Assembly (NCBI RefSeq): GCF_018613795.1
Contig: NZ_JAGGPN010000039.1
Coordinates: forward strand, 42,197-106,196
From: Arthrobacter sp. ISL-65
GTDB taxonomy: Bacteria; Actinomycetota; Actinomycetes; Actinomycetales; Micrococcaceae
DNA length: 64,000 nt
Reading direction: 5' to 3'
Both the position numbers and the translations under genes were made by a program. The stretch's first letter is position 1. Each line of letters opens with the position of its first letter. Positions 16,113 to 23,652 of this stretch are shown in pieces. The notes under the pieces are model-generated. The model was given only the letters and a program-made list of their open reading frames with translations. It ran no database searches and was not told where the DNA came from.

Positions 16113-17504
16113 GTGACTGAGCTATCTGCAAAACCTGCCTCTTCCCTGACCAGCACTGCACAGAGCGGTGCGGCCAACTATCCGGGACTCGACAACTGGC
16201 GGGACCTTCCCATCTCCCAGCAGCCGAGCTGGGAGGACTCCGGGGTCTTCAACGCATCCGTCAAGGAATTGTCCGCGCTCCCGCCGCTCGTTTTCGCGGG
16301 CGAGGTGGACATCCTGCGCGAGCGTCTCGCCGCCGCAGCCCAGGGCAAGGCCTTCCTGCTCCAGGGCGGTGACTGCGCCGAGACCTTTGAGGGTGCCACG
16401 GCGGACAAGATCAGCGCACGCGTGAAGACGATCCTGCAGATGGCAGTGGTCCTGACCTACGGCGCGGCGATGCCCGTCATCAAGATGGGGCGCATGGCCG
16501 GCCAGTTCGCCAAGCCGCGCTCCTCCAACGACGAGACCCGTGACGGCGTAACGCTGCCGGCATACCGGGGCGACATCGTGAACGGCTACGACTTCACCCC
16601 CGAGTCGCGGGCCCACGACGCCAGCCGCATGCTCCGCGCGTACCACACCTCCGCTTCCACACTGAACCTCATCCGGGCATTCACCCAGGGCGGGTTCGCG
16701 GACCTCCGTCTGGTGCACACCTGGAACAAGGGCTTCACCGAGAACCCTGCCCACGCCCGCTACGAGTCCCTCGCTCGCGACATCGATCGCGCCATCAAGT
16801 TCATGGCATCCTGCGGCGCCGACTTTGAAGCCCTGAAGCGGGTTGAGTTCTTTGCCAGCCATGAGGCCCTCCTGCTCGACTACGAGCGTGCGCTGACCCG
16901 CATCGACTCCCGCACCGGGCTGCCCTACGGCACCTCCGGCCACTTCCTGTGGATCGGGGAGCGTACCCGCGAGCTGGACCACGCCCACGTGGATTACCTG
17001 TCCCGGGTCCGCAACCCGATCGGCGTCAAGCTGGGCCCGTCCACGTCCGGCGACGACGCCCTGCGCCTCATCGACAAGCTGGATCCCGAGCGCGAACCGG
17101 GCAGGCTCACGTTCATCACCCGCATGGGTGCCGGCAACATCCGCGAGAAGCTCCCGTCCCTCGTCGAAAGGGTCACCGCCTCCGGCGCCCAGGTCCTGTG
17201 GGTCACGGACCCGATGCACGGCAACACCGTCACCTCACCCAACGGCTACAAGACCCGGAATTTCGATGACGTCATCGACGAGGTGCGCGGGTTCTTCGAA
17301 GTGCACCATGCCCTGGGGACGGTTCCGGGCGGCCTGCACGTCGAGATGACCGGGGATGACGTGGCCGAATGCCTCGGCGGCGCCGACCCCATCGACCAGG
17401 AAGCGTTCCTCGACCGCTACGAGTCGGTCTGCGATCCCCGCCTGAACCACATGCAGTCGCTGGAGATGGCCTTCCTCGTGGCGGGCGCGCTCACCCGCCG
17501 CTAA
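16113..17504 (+). CDS. aroG: 3-deoxy-7-phosphoheptulonate synthase, class II
   Basis: 463 residues, the usual length of class II (plant/mycobacterial type) DAHP synthases. It condenses phosphoenolpyruvate and erythrose 4-phosphate in the first step of the shikimate pathway. Recognisable segments are LLQGGDCAETF, the metal and PEP-binding KMGRMAGQFAKPRSS, the GDIVNGYDF region, HFLWIGERTREL, and WVTDPMHGNT near the C-terminus. GTG 16113 is chosen because the leaderless -10 hexamer TACTCT lies 7 bp upstream. As in mycobacteria the gene is convergent with a Ser/Thr kinase gene. A strong bidirectional terminator closes it. Confidence 0.97.
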   Translation: MTELSAKPASSLTSTAQSGAANYPGLDNWRDLPISQQPSWEDSGVFNASVKELSALPPLVFAGEVDILRERLAAAAQGKAFLLQGGDCAETFEGATADKISARVKTILQMAVVLTYGAAMPVIKMGRMAGQFAKPRSSNDETRDGVTLPAYRGDIVNGYDFTPESRAHDASRMLRAYHTSASTLNLIRAFTQGGFADLRLVHTWNKGFTENPAHARYESLARDIDRAIKFMASCGADFEALKRVEFFASHEALLLDYERALTRIDSRTGLPYGTSGHFLWIGERTRELDHAHVDYLSRVRNPIGVKLGPSTSGDDALRLIDKLDPEREPGRLTFITRMGAGNIREKLPSLVERVTASGAQVLWVTDPMHGNTVTSPNGYKTRNFDDVIDEVRGFFEVHHALGTVPGGLHVEMTGDDVAECLGGADPIDQEAFLDRYESVCDPRLNHMQSLEMAFLVAGALTRR

Positions 17505-17534
17505 GCCGCGCTGGGCGGATCCAGCAGCACAATG

Positions 17535-17580
17535 GAAGACCGGCGCCGGGAGTAGTTCACACTCCCCGGCGCCGGTCTTC
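17535..17580. terminator. Bidirectional terminator between aroG and the PASTA kinase
   Basis: Arms GAAGACCGGCGCCGGGAG and CTCCCCGGCGCCGGTCTTC pair over 18 bp with a single bulged base around a 9-nt loop. TCTTCTATTC follows on the plus strand. Confidence 0.85.
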
Positions 17581-17595
17581 TATTCATCGTCCCGG

Positions 17596-19821
17596 CTACA
17601 CCACGGTGAGGGTAATGACCGAGCCTTCGGGTACCTCAGTGTCCACGGGATCCTGGTCCCGGACCGTGCCGAAGAAGCCGCCGAGGACTTCGTTGACGCG
17701 GACTTCAAAACCGCGCTTTTCCAAGGCTTCGCGGGCCTCGCGGACCTGCTTGCCGATGTAATTGGGCACCTTCACGAGCTTGGGCCCCTCGGAAATCGTC
17801 AGGGTGACCGTTTGGCCTCTTGTCAGGGTTCCCGAAGCGGGTTCCTGGCTGACCACGGCCCCCTTCGGAACGTTCTTGTCGTGCACCGTTTCGTCGGCCA
17901 CCACAGCTTTGAGTCCCGCAGCTTCAATGGAGCGGAAAGCCTCGTCCTGGTCCTGTCCGCGCACGTCCGGCACCGCAATGGGCTGCGGGCCCTTCGAAAC
18001 TGTGAGGCTCACCGGCGTGCCATGCCGCACGGGCGTTCCGGCCGCCGGGGCCTGGCCCAGGACCGTTCCTGCCGGGACCTCCTCGTCGAATTTCCCGGTG
18101 ACCTTGCCTAGCGCCATCTCGGCGCCGTTGAGTGCTTCCTTGGACGCATCGAGCGTCTTGCCGGTCAGCTGCGGCAGGGGAAACAGCTGCGGCCCCTTGG
18201 ACACGAACAGCGAGACCTGCTGGAATTTACGGATTTCCGTTCCGGCGCCAGGTTCGGAACCCACCACGAGTCCGGCCTTGACGTCATCATCGAAGACGTC
18301 CTGGGTGCTGGACTGGAAGCCTGCGTCCCGCAGCAGTTGCTGGGCCTCCGCCACTGTCCTGTTTGCCACGGCCGGCACGGTACCGGGGGAGCCTGGTCCC
18401 ATGCCGAAGAACCATCCCGCACCGGTGGCAAGGAGGGCCAGGAGCACCAGGACCACAATCCAAAGAGCGCCCCTGCGCCGGGCATTCCCCTCCCGGAGCG
18501 TCCGGACGGGAGTGGCCGCGGCGCGCGACCGTTCCTTTTGTTCGTGGCGGTCCAGCTTCCGCTGTTCCCGCTTGCCCAGGGGGAGCGGGCCCGCCTCCGC
18601 CTCGTCGTCGTCGTCGAATCCGTAGGACGGGAGGACCGGACCGGATCTTGAAGAGACGGGCGGTGAAGAGACGGGGGTTGAAGAGACAGGGGTGGAAAAC
18701 ACGGTGGTCGGGTTGCTGGTCCGTGAAATGACTTCTGTGGGGCGGCCCCGGGGGACTTCATCGCCGCTAATGGGTGCCAGCAGCTCAGTGTGGTTTCCAT
18801 TGTTTTCCTGGTTGCCCTGTGCTCGCGGGTCTCCCTGGCCGGGCGGGCTTCCCGGCATTCGGGACGGCATCCGGGCGGGTGCGGGCGGAGCGCTCATGCC
18901 GGGCGGGCCGGTTTCAGGGGCTGTGCCCGCCGCCGCGGCCGCCTGAATGGCTGCGGGGGGTTGCAGATCAAGTTCGGAGTCGGTGAGGTTGGTCCGGATA
19001 TGGCGCAGTTCCGCCAGCAGGGCGTTGCCGTCCACCGGCCGCTGCTCGGGGTCGCTGGCGGTACACCACTGCACGAGTTCATCCACCTCTTGCGCGAGCC
19101 CGGGAACCAGGCCGGAGGGAGCGCCCACAGTGGAGTTCACGTGCTGGTAGGCCACCTGGATGGGGACGTCCCCCTCGAATGGCTGGCGTCCCGTGAGCAT
19201 CTCGAACAGCATGATGCCCGTGGCGTAGATGTCGCTTCGTGCGTCGGCCGGTTTGCCAAGGACCAGTTCCGGTGAGAGGTATGCGATAGTGCCGATCAGG
19301 GCACCTGTGCTGGTTGTCGTCGTCACGGCGCGTGCGAGGCCGAAGTCGCCGATCTTGATCCGGCCGTCGTCGGCGATCAGGACATTCTCCGGCTTGACGT
19401 CGCGGTGGATCATGCCTGCGGCATGGGCAGCCCCCAGGCCTTCCACCACCGGATCGATGAGTGCCAGGGCCAGCCGGGGGGACAGGGCGCCCTTGCTGTT
19501 GATGACGTCGCGGAGGGTGTGCCCCTTGATGTACTCCATCACGAGGTAGGCGGTGTCTCCGTCGTGCCCCTGGTCGAGGACGCCCACCACGTGCGGGTGT
19601 GAGAGCTTTGCGGCTGCCCGTGCTTCGCGGGCCAGACGATCGAGGAAATTGCCGTCGTTGACCAGGTGGGGATGGAGGACTTTCAGGGCAACATCACGGT
19701 CCAGCCTCTGGTCCGTGGCCACATAAACGGTGGACATGCCGCCCCGCGCCAACCGGGACTTCACCTGGTAGCGGTTGTCCACCAGGGAGCCAACGAAACT
19801 GCCTAAAGCGTTTTCCTGCAC
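17596..19821 (-). CDS. pknL: PASTA-domain Ser/Thr protein kinase (PknL type)
   Basis: 741 residues from GTG 19821. Kinase domain about residues 15-280: glycine loop ARGGMSTVY, Lys47, catalytic HRDVKPEN at 139-146, DFG at 159-161, and a TTTTSTG activation loop at 167-173. A Pro/Gly-rich juxtamembrane region leads to one membrane segment (WIVVLVLLALLATGAGWFF). Four extracellular PASTA domains follow, each ending near a SKGPQ or SEGPK repeat boundary. PASTA domains bind muropeptides or lipid II, so the kinase probably senses cell-wall state. The assignment to PknL rests on synteny with aroG and the Rv2175c-type gene. A TAGTAT -10 hexamer 6 bp upstream predicts a leaderless mRNA. Confidence 0.93.
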   Translation of the reverse strand: MQENALGSFVGSLVDNRYQVKSRLARGGMSTVYVATDQRLDRDVALKVLHPHLVNDGNFLDRLAREARAAAKLSHPHVVGVLDQGHDGDTAYLVMEYIKGHTLRDVINSKGALSPRLALALIDPVVEGLGAAHAAGMIHRDVKPENVLIADDGRIKIGDFGLARAVTTTTSTGALIGTIAYLSPELVLGKPADARSDIYATGIMLFEMLTGRQPFEGDVPIQVAYQHVNSTVGAPSGLVPGLAQEVDELVQWCTASDPEQRPVDGNALLAELRHIRTNLTDSELDLQPPAAIQAAAAAGTAPETGPPGMSAPPAPARMPSRMPGSPPGQGDPRAQGNQENNGNHTELLAPISGDEVPRGRPTEVISRTSNPTTVFSTPVSSTPVSSPPVSSRSGPVLPSYGFDDDDEAEAGPLPLGKREQRKLDRHEQKERSRAAATPVRTLREGNARRRGALWIVVLVLLALLATGAGWFFGMGPGSPGTVPAVANRTVAEAQQLLRDAGFQSSTQDVFDDDVKAGLVVGSEPGAGTEIRKFQQVSLFVSKGPQLFPLPQLTGKTLDASKEALNGAEMALGKVTGKFDEEVPAGTVLGQAPAAGTPVRHGTPVSLTVSKGPQPIAVPDVRGQDQDEAFRSIEAAGLKAVVADETVHDKNVPKGAVVSQEPASGTLTRGQTVTLTISEGPKLVKVPNYIGKQVREAREALEKRGFEVRVNEVLGGFFGTVRDQDPVDTEVPEGSVITLTVV

Positions 19822-19827
19822 TCTTCG

Positions 19828-19833
19828 ATACTA
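19828..19833 (-). promoter_or_regulatory. -10 hexamer of a leaderless promoter for the PASTA kinase
   Basis: On the minus strand TAGTAT is followed by CGAAGA and then the GTG start codon, a 6-bp gap. Confidence 0.55.
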
Positions 19834-19847
19834 AGTGCTGCACGGAA

Positions 19848-19880
19848 ACGGGTCCGAATCAACATGCGATCCGGACCCGT
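19848..19880 (-). terminator. Stem-loop downstream of the LysM-transglycosylase gene
   Basis: ACGGGTCCGAATC (19848-19860) and GATCCGGACCCGT (19868-19880) pair over 13 positions with one G-T-type mismatch around a 7-nt loop. On the minus strand the stem is followed by TTCC. It lies 55 bp after the LysM gene stop and just upstream of the kinase promoter, insulating the two genes. Confidence 0.7.
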
Positions 19881-19934
19881 ATCGTTATGCTCCCGGCGGC
19901 CGGGGTACACCGGCCCTGAGGCCAATCGAGGGCG

Positions 19935-21254
19935 TCAGCTGAAGGTCTTGCGGTGTGCCTTGATCGCTGCCACGTAGTGCTTCGTGTCGGAGTACATACC
20001 GTGCTTGTTGACCGAGTACTGGCCCTGGTAGTAGCCGGCGATGGCGTAATCCAGGTTCTTGCTGGTCCGGATCAGCTGGCGGATGATCGCAACTCCGGCG
20101 GTGGCATTGTCGTACGGGTCAAGCAGGTTCAGCTTCCGGCCCACGAGGTCGGATGCCCATTCGCCGGAGGACGGGATGACCTGCATGGTGCCGATCGCAT
20201 TGGCCGGTGACACTGCCCGCTGGTTGAACCCGGATTCCTGATACGCGAAGGCCTGTGCCAGTGCCGGATCCACGCCCATCCGCCTGGCGGTGTCAGCCAC
20301 GATGGACTGCATCTGGGCCAGGGACGGAACGGGCGAGGCGTTGAGCAGGGCCTTGTTCTTGTTGGCCGAGCTGACAACGGCTGCCGGGTAGGTGTAGCCG
20401 AGGAAGGTGCTGGGCACGAGGGGCGTGACGCTGGATGCCGGCTGGACGGCGCTGGCCTTCCCGGGAATGGCGAGCTTCTGGCCGGGGTAGATGACGCTGG
20501 TGACCTTCAGCCGGTTCGCCGACAGGATGGCCGCGAGCTTGACGCCGTGCCTGGCTGCAATGCCGGACAGCGTGTCCCCGGACTTGATGACATAGGAGGC
20601 TGAGGGGGTGGCAGCCGGTGCTGCCGCCTTGGCCGGGGCCGCCGCAACAGCGGTGCCGGCACCGAGCCGGATCTTCTGGCCGGGATAGATGATCGATGAC
20701 ACCTTGAGCCCGTTCCAGCTGAGCACCTGGGAGAGCCTGACGCCATGCCGCCCGGCGATGCCGCCCAGAGTGTCGCCGGACTTGACCGTGTACGTCCGGG
20801 CAGCGGTGCTGGCGGGCGCCGCAGCAGTCTTGGCTGCAGGAGCCGCGGCAGCCTTTAGCTTGATCCGCTGCCCCGGGTAGATCACGGAGTTCGACTTCAG
20901 CCTGTTGAGCTTTAGCACGGCAGTGGTGCTCAGCCCGTACCGGCCGGCGATGCCGCTGACCGTATCCCCCCGGACCACCGTGTGGGCCGTCGGGGTGACG
21001 CGGGTGGGTTGCAGGCCCGAAGGGAGCGCAGCCGGCACGGAGGCTGCGGGGATGATGCCTGCTTTGACTGCCGCCGCCTGCGCCTCGATGGCGGCGGCGA
21101 GTGTCGCGGGCACAGTTTTGGGCCGGGCGTCGGCCGCTGCGGGCTGGGCGACCGCAAGGGAGGAAAGCATGACGGCAGGGAGCGTGGCCGTCGCGGCCGC
21201 GATCAGCGGCAGGCCCGGCCGGGGTGACTGCTTAGTGGAGCGGGTCGTCGTCAT
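19935..21254 (-). CDS. LysM-repeat lytic transglycosylase, secreted
   Basis: 439 residues from ATG 21254 with AAGAGG upstream. An N-terminal signal peptide (basic start, hydrophobic LIAAATATLPAVMLSSLAVA, cleavage probably after AAADA near residue 43) is followed by three LysM domains at about 91-134, 155-197 and 221-263, joined by Ala/Pro linkers. The C-terminal SLT (soluble lytic transglycosylase-like) domain is at about 315-439, with probable catalytic Glu340 in AYQESGFNQ. The LysM domains bind glycan strands and the SLT domain cleaves them, so this is a peptidoglycan-remodelling enzyme acting outside the membrane. It lies between the PASTA kinase and the Rv2175c-type gene. An unusual 9-bp direct-repeat array lies in its upstream region. 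Confidence 0.93.
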   Translation of the reverse strand: MTTTRSTKQSPRPGLPLIAAATATLPAVMLSSLAVAQPAAADARPKTVPATLAAAIEAQAAAVKAGIIPAASVPAALPSGLQPTRVTPTAHTVVRGDTVSGIAGRYGLSTTAVLKLNRLKSNSVIYPGQRIKLKAAAAPAAKTAAAPASTAARTYTVKSGDTLGGIAGRHGVRLSQVLSWNGLKVSSIIYPGQKIRLGAGTAVAAAPAKAAAPAATPSASYVIKSGDTLSGIAARHGVKLAAILSANRLKVTSVIYPGQKLAIPGKASAVQPASSVTPLVPSTFLGYTYPAAVVSSANKNKALLNASPVPSLAQMQSIVADTARRMGVDPALAQAFAYQESGFNQRAVSPANAIGTMQVIPSSGEWASDLVGRKLNLLDPYDNATAGVAIIRQLIRTSKNLDYAIAGYYQGQYSVNKHGMYSDTKHYVAAIKAHRKTFS

Positions 21255-21315
21255 GGGGAAGATCCTCTTCTCAGCGGCGAATGCTGTCGGTCGCGCCAGT
21301 TGCTCGTGATACCAA

Positions 21316-21356
21316 TGTTACTGATGTTAATCGTGTTGCGAATGTTATCTATGTGA
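21316..21356. repeat. Five-copy 9-bp periodic array upstream of the LysM-transglycosylase gene
   Basis: TGTTA at 21316, 21325 and 21343, TGTTG at 21334 and TGTGA at 21352 recur at exactly 9-bp intervals. On the strand of the LysM gene the array reads TAACA-N4-CAACA-N4-TAACA-N4-TAACA. It is 62-102 bp upstream of ATG 21254, in the promoter zone, and is AT-rich against a GC-rich background. This looks like a multi-copy operator for a protein that binds direct repeats. Confidence 0.7.
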
Positions 21357-21504
21357 ATCTCTCATGATTTTTCGGTTAGCACAAGAATCAGCTTTCAGCC
21401 GGAAAATCTGCCGGACTGGGTGTGTCGCGCGCGAAAATGGGGCGGGCGCATACGTGCGCTGTTTCGACTAGGCTTGCGGGCGCCCGTCATGGCAACCTTG
21501 ACCC

Positions 21505-21858
21505 GTGAGTACTGTAGAAACCCTTGTAGGCGACTGGTTGGCCCTGCCCGACGTTGCCCAGTTGCTGGATGTGTCCATTACCAAAGTCCACGGGCTCCTC
21601 GACGAGCGCGCGCTGGCCGCCCTGCGGATCGGGGAACGCCGGATCCGTTCGGTGCCCGCGGCTTTCCTCCAGGACGGCCACGTCGTGGACAGCCTCAAGG
21701 GCACGATTCTTGTGCTGGCAGACGCGGGCTTCTCGGACGAAGAGCTTATCGGCTGGCTCTTTACCCCTGACGAGTCACTGCGGGGGCGGCCCATCGATGC
21801 CCTTCGCGAGGGTCGCAAGACGGAAATCCGGCGCCGAGCGCAGTCCCTGGCGTGGTAA
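21505..21858 (+). CDS. Rv2175c-type DNA-binding protein (PknL substrate family)
   Basis: 117 residues from GTG 21505. An N-terminal winged-helix DNA-binding domain (LPDVAQLLDVSITKVHGLLDE, then ALRIGERRIRSVPAAFL) is followed by a helical C-terminal part ending in TEIRRRAQSLAW. The M. tuberculosis homologue is phosphorylated by PknL on an N-terminal threonine, which abolishes DNA binding. Here Thr3 and Thr6 are the N-terminal candidates. It is encoded 1.7 kb from the PASTA kinase and on the opposite strand. DNA targets are unknown. The stop codon lies inside a 17-bp tandem repeat. Confidence 0.88.
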   Translation: MSTVETLVGDWLALPDVAQLLDVSITKVHGLLDERALAALRIGERRIRSVPAAFLQDGHVVDSLKGTILVLADAGFSDEELIGWLFTPDESLRGRPIDALREGRKTEIRRRAQSLAW

Positions 21859-21903
21859 TAAACCTGGCCTGGTAATAAACCCAGCCTGGTAATTAACCCA
21901 ATG
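21853..21903 (+). repeat. 17-bp triplicate tandem repeat spanning a stop codon
   Basis: Units TGGTAATAAACCTGGCC (21853-21869), TGGTAATAAACCCAGCC (21870-21886) and TGGTAATTAACCCAATG (21887-21903). The first unit contains the last Trp codon and the TAA stop of the Rv2175c-type gene. Every unit repeats TGG-TAA, so the array is a duplication of the gene's terminal codon and stop. Confidence 0.85.
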
Positions 21904-21928
21904 TGATCAAATGGGCCGGGCCAGCCAA

Positions 21929-23020
21929 TTAGGCGGCCCGGCTCACTGTCGCCTCGGCCAGCCGCCGCAGCGCGGTCTTGGGGAGGTCTTCCAGCGGCAG
22001 AAGCTCGAGGGCCGCGTACGCCGCCGCGCCGAACTCCTCGATGAGCACCTCCGTGGCCTGCAACGATCCGCAGTCCGCAATGATCCGGCGGATCTCGGCC
22101 ACGTCGTCCTCGCTCAGCTCGGGGCTGCCGAGCCTTGAGTCGATGAACGCGGACTCCTCGGGGGTGGCCAGATCCAGTGCGAAGGCCACGAGCACGGTCC
22201 GCTTGCCCTCCCGGAGGTCGTCTCCCGCAGGCTTTCCGGTGGTCACCGGGTCCCCGAATACGCCCAGGACGTCGTCGCGAAGCTGGAAGGCTTCGCCCAG
22301 GGGGAGCGCGAACGCGGAGTAGCCCCGGAGCAGTTCGTCAGAGGCCCCACCGAGCGCCCCGCCCAGGGCGAGCGGATGTTCCGTCGAGTACTTGGCCGAC
22401 TTGAAACGGATGATTGACTGGGCGCGGCTGACAGCGCCGGCTCGGTCCCGGACCGGCCCGGCCACCTCTTCGAGAATGTCCAGATACTGGCCGGCCATGA
22501 CCTCCGAACGCATCAGGTTGAAGATCAGCCTTGCCCTGCTTCCTGAGGCCGCCGTTGCGCCGATGTCGGTAAAGGCTTCCTCGCTGAAGGACAAGCACAG
22601 GTCGCCGGCCAGGATGGCTGCGGCGTGGCCGAAGCGTTCGCTGTCGAGGGCCCAGCCTTGGGACTCGTGGAGCTGGCTGAACCGGCGGTGCACGCTGGGC
22701 CCGCCCCGGCGGGTGTCCGACCGGTCGATGATGTCGTCGTGGATCAGGGCGGCGGCCTGGAACAGCTCAAGGGCCGCACCTGCCGTGATGATGTCCTCCG
22801 CGGAGGCAGGGCCGCCCGCTCCGCGCCATCCCCAGTAGCACATGAGGGCGCGCAGCCGCTTTCCGCCGGTGACCAGGTTGGAGATGGATCCCATGATGGG
22901 ATCGATGTCCGGCGAGATTGCCGTCATGATTGACTGCCGGGTGGTCAGGAAGTCTGTCAGCTTTCCCGCTACGGCGGCCACGAAGTCCGCCTGCTCCACG
23001 CGAAGCTGCTCGGCCACCAT
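21929..23020 (-). CDS. idsA: Polyprenyl (E-type) diphosphate synthase
   Basis: 363 residues from ATG 23020. The much longer open frame upstream is the neighbouring lipoprotein gene read in another frame. It condenses isopentenyl diphosphate with allylic diphosphates to make geranylgeranyl or longer diphosphates for quinones and carotenoids. The first aspartate-rich motif DDIID is at residues 95-99 with RSDTRRG after it, and the second is RDDVLGVFGD. The substrate-binding GGKRLRALM is at 52-60. Product length is set near the first motif and cannot be fixed by eye. The start overlaps the lipoprotein stop by one base (TGATG). Synteny with mycobacterial idsA2 near pknL supports the name. Confidence 0.9.
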   Translation of the reverse strand: MVAEQLRVEQADFVAAVAGKLTDFLTTRQSIMTAISPDIDPIMGSISNLVTGGKRLRALMCYWGWRGAGGPASAEDIITAGAALELFQAAALIHDDIIDRSDTRRGGPSVHRRFSQLHESQGWALDSERFGHAAAILAGDLCLSFSEEAFTDIGATAASGSRARLIFNLMRSEVMAGQYLDILEEVAGPVRDRAGAVSRAQSIIRFKSAKYSTEHPLALGGALGGASDELLRGYSAFALPLGEAFQLRDDVLGVFGDPVTTGKPAGDDLREGKRTVLVAFALDLATPEESAFIDSRLGSPELSEDDVAEIRRIIADCGSLQATEVLIEEFGAAAYAALELLPLEDLPKTALRRLAEATVSRAA

Positions 23021-23577
23021 CACTTGACGGACTCGGGAGTCACGTTGGCGCCGATGGTGAAGGTTGAAATCCCGCCCGTTGCAGGGACGGCGATATTTAC
23101 GGTCTCGCTGCCCGCCCGGACGAAGTCCTTGGACGCCACGCTTCCCACGGCGTTGCCGGGAACAGCCGTAAAGCCCTGTCCCTCCAGGGCTTTGGTGTAA
23201 TACGCGACGACTGCGGCCGGCTTGGCGGAGATGGAGCCAACCAGCGCGACGCTGGCCGGGGAGGTGGACTTGTCGAAGCTGCTGGCCACCACCTTGGCCC
23301 CGGGCATCACGGGAAGAAGCTTTGACGGGAAGCCGGCGACGAGCGCTCCCACGGTGGCAGACGTGCCGGGGGAAGCAGACGGGCTGGCGGTAGCCGTCGG
23401 GGACGCCGTGGCGGCTGCTGTATTCGTTGCTGCGGCAGCGGGGGAGGCCGATGCCGTTGCCGCGGGCGTTGCGGCACCGGGCGCCTGTGCCGTGCACGCT
23501 GACGCCGCCGCCACTACGGCCGCTCCAGCGGCGAGCAGCCCAAGGCGGGCAGGCATGAGCGTTCCAATGACCTTCAC
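23020..23577 (-). CDS. Putative lipoprotein with Ala/Ser/Thr-rich linker
   Basis: 185 residues. The signal sequence (MKVIGTLMPARLGLLAAGAAVVAAA) ends in a lipobox ASAC with Cys28 as the lipidation site. Residues 30-75 are almost entirely Ala, Thr, Ser and Pro, a cell-wall-spanning linker. The remaining 110 residues look like a small folded domain (GFPSKLLPVMPGAKVVASSF, then VAYYTKALEGQGFTAV). Exported and anchored to the outer face of the membrane. It is co-transcribed with the polyprenyl synthase, whose start codon overlaps its stop. Position resembles the lppM area of mycobacteria, but I see no clear similarity to LppM. Function unknown. Confidence 0.8.
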   Translation of the reverse strand: MKVIGTLMPARLGLLAAGAAVVAAASACTAQAPGAATPAATASASPAAAATNTAAATASPTATASPSASPGTSATVGALVAGFPSKLLPVMPGAKVVASSFDKSTSPASVALVGSISAKPAAVVAYYTKALEGQGFTAVPGNAVGSVASKDFVRAGSETVNIAVPATGGISTFTIGANVTPESVK

Positions 23578-23639
23578 AGGTGCGGTCCTCCTGGGTGTTG
23601 ATGCCGGATTCAGCCTCCAGTTTAGTCAGGTGCAGGGCA

Positions 23640-23645
23640 TAGGAT
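23640..23645 (+). promoter_or_regulatory. -10 hexamer of a leaderless promoter for dinB
   Basis: TAGGAT lies 7 bp before GTG 23653. No ribosome-binding site and no clear LexA box are visible between the divergent lipoprotein gene and dinB. Confidence 0.5.
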
Positions 23646-23652
23646 TGCAGAT

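Noticed and set aside
21853..21903. Short direct repeats as a CRISPR-like array
   Set aside because: Units are contiguous without spacers and there are no cas genes in the window.
23021..23497. N-terminal extension of the polyprenyl synthase frame across the lipoprotein gene
   Set aside because: The lipoprotein frame has a signal peptide and lipobox, while the extension is compositionally odd; the TGATG overlap marks the true start.
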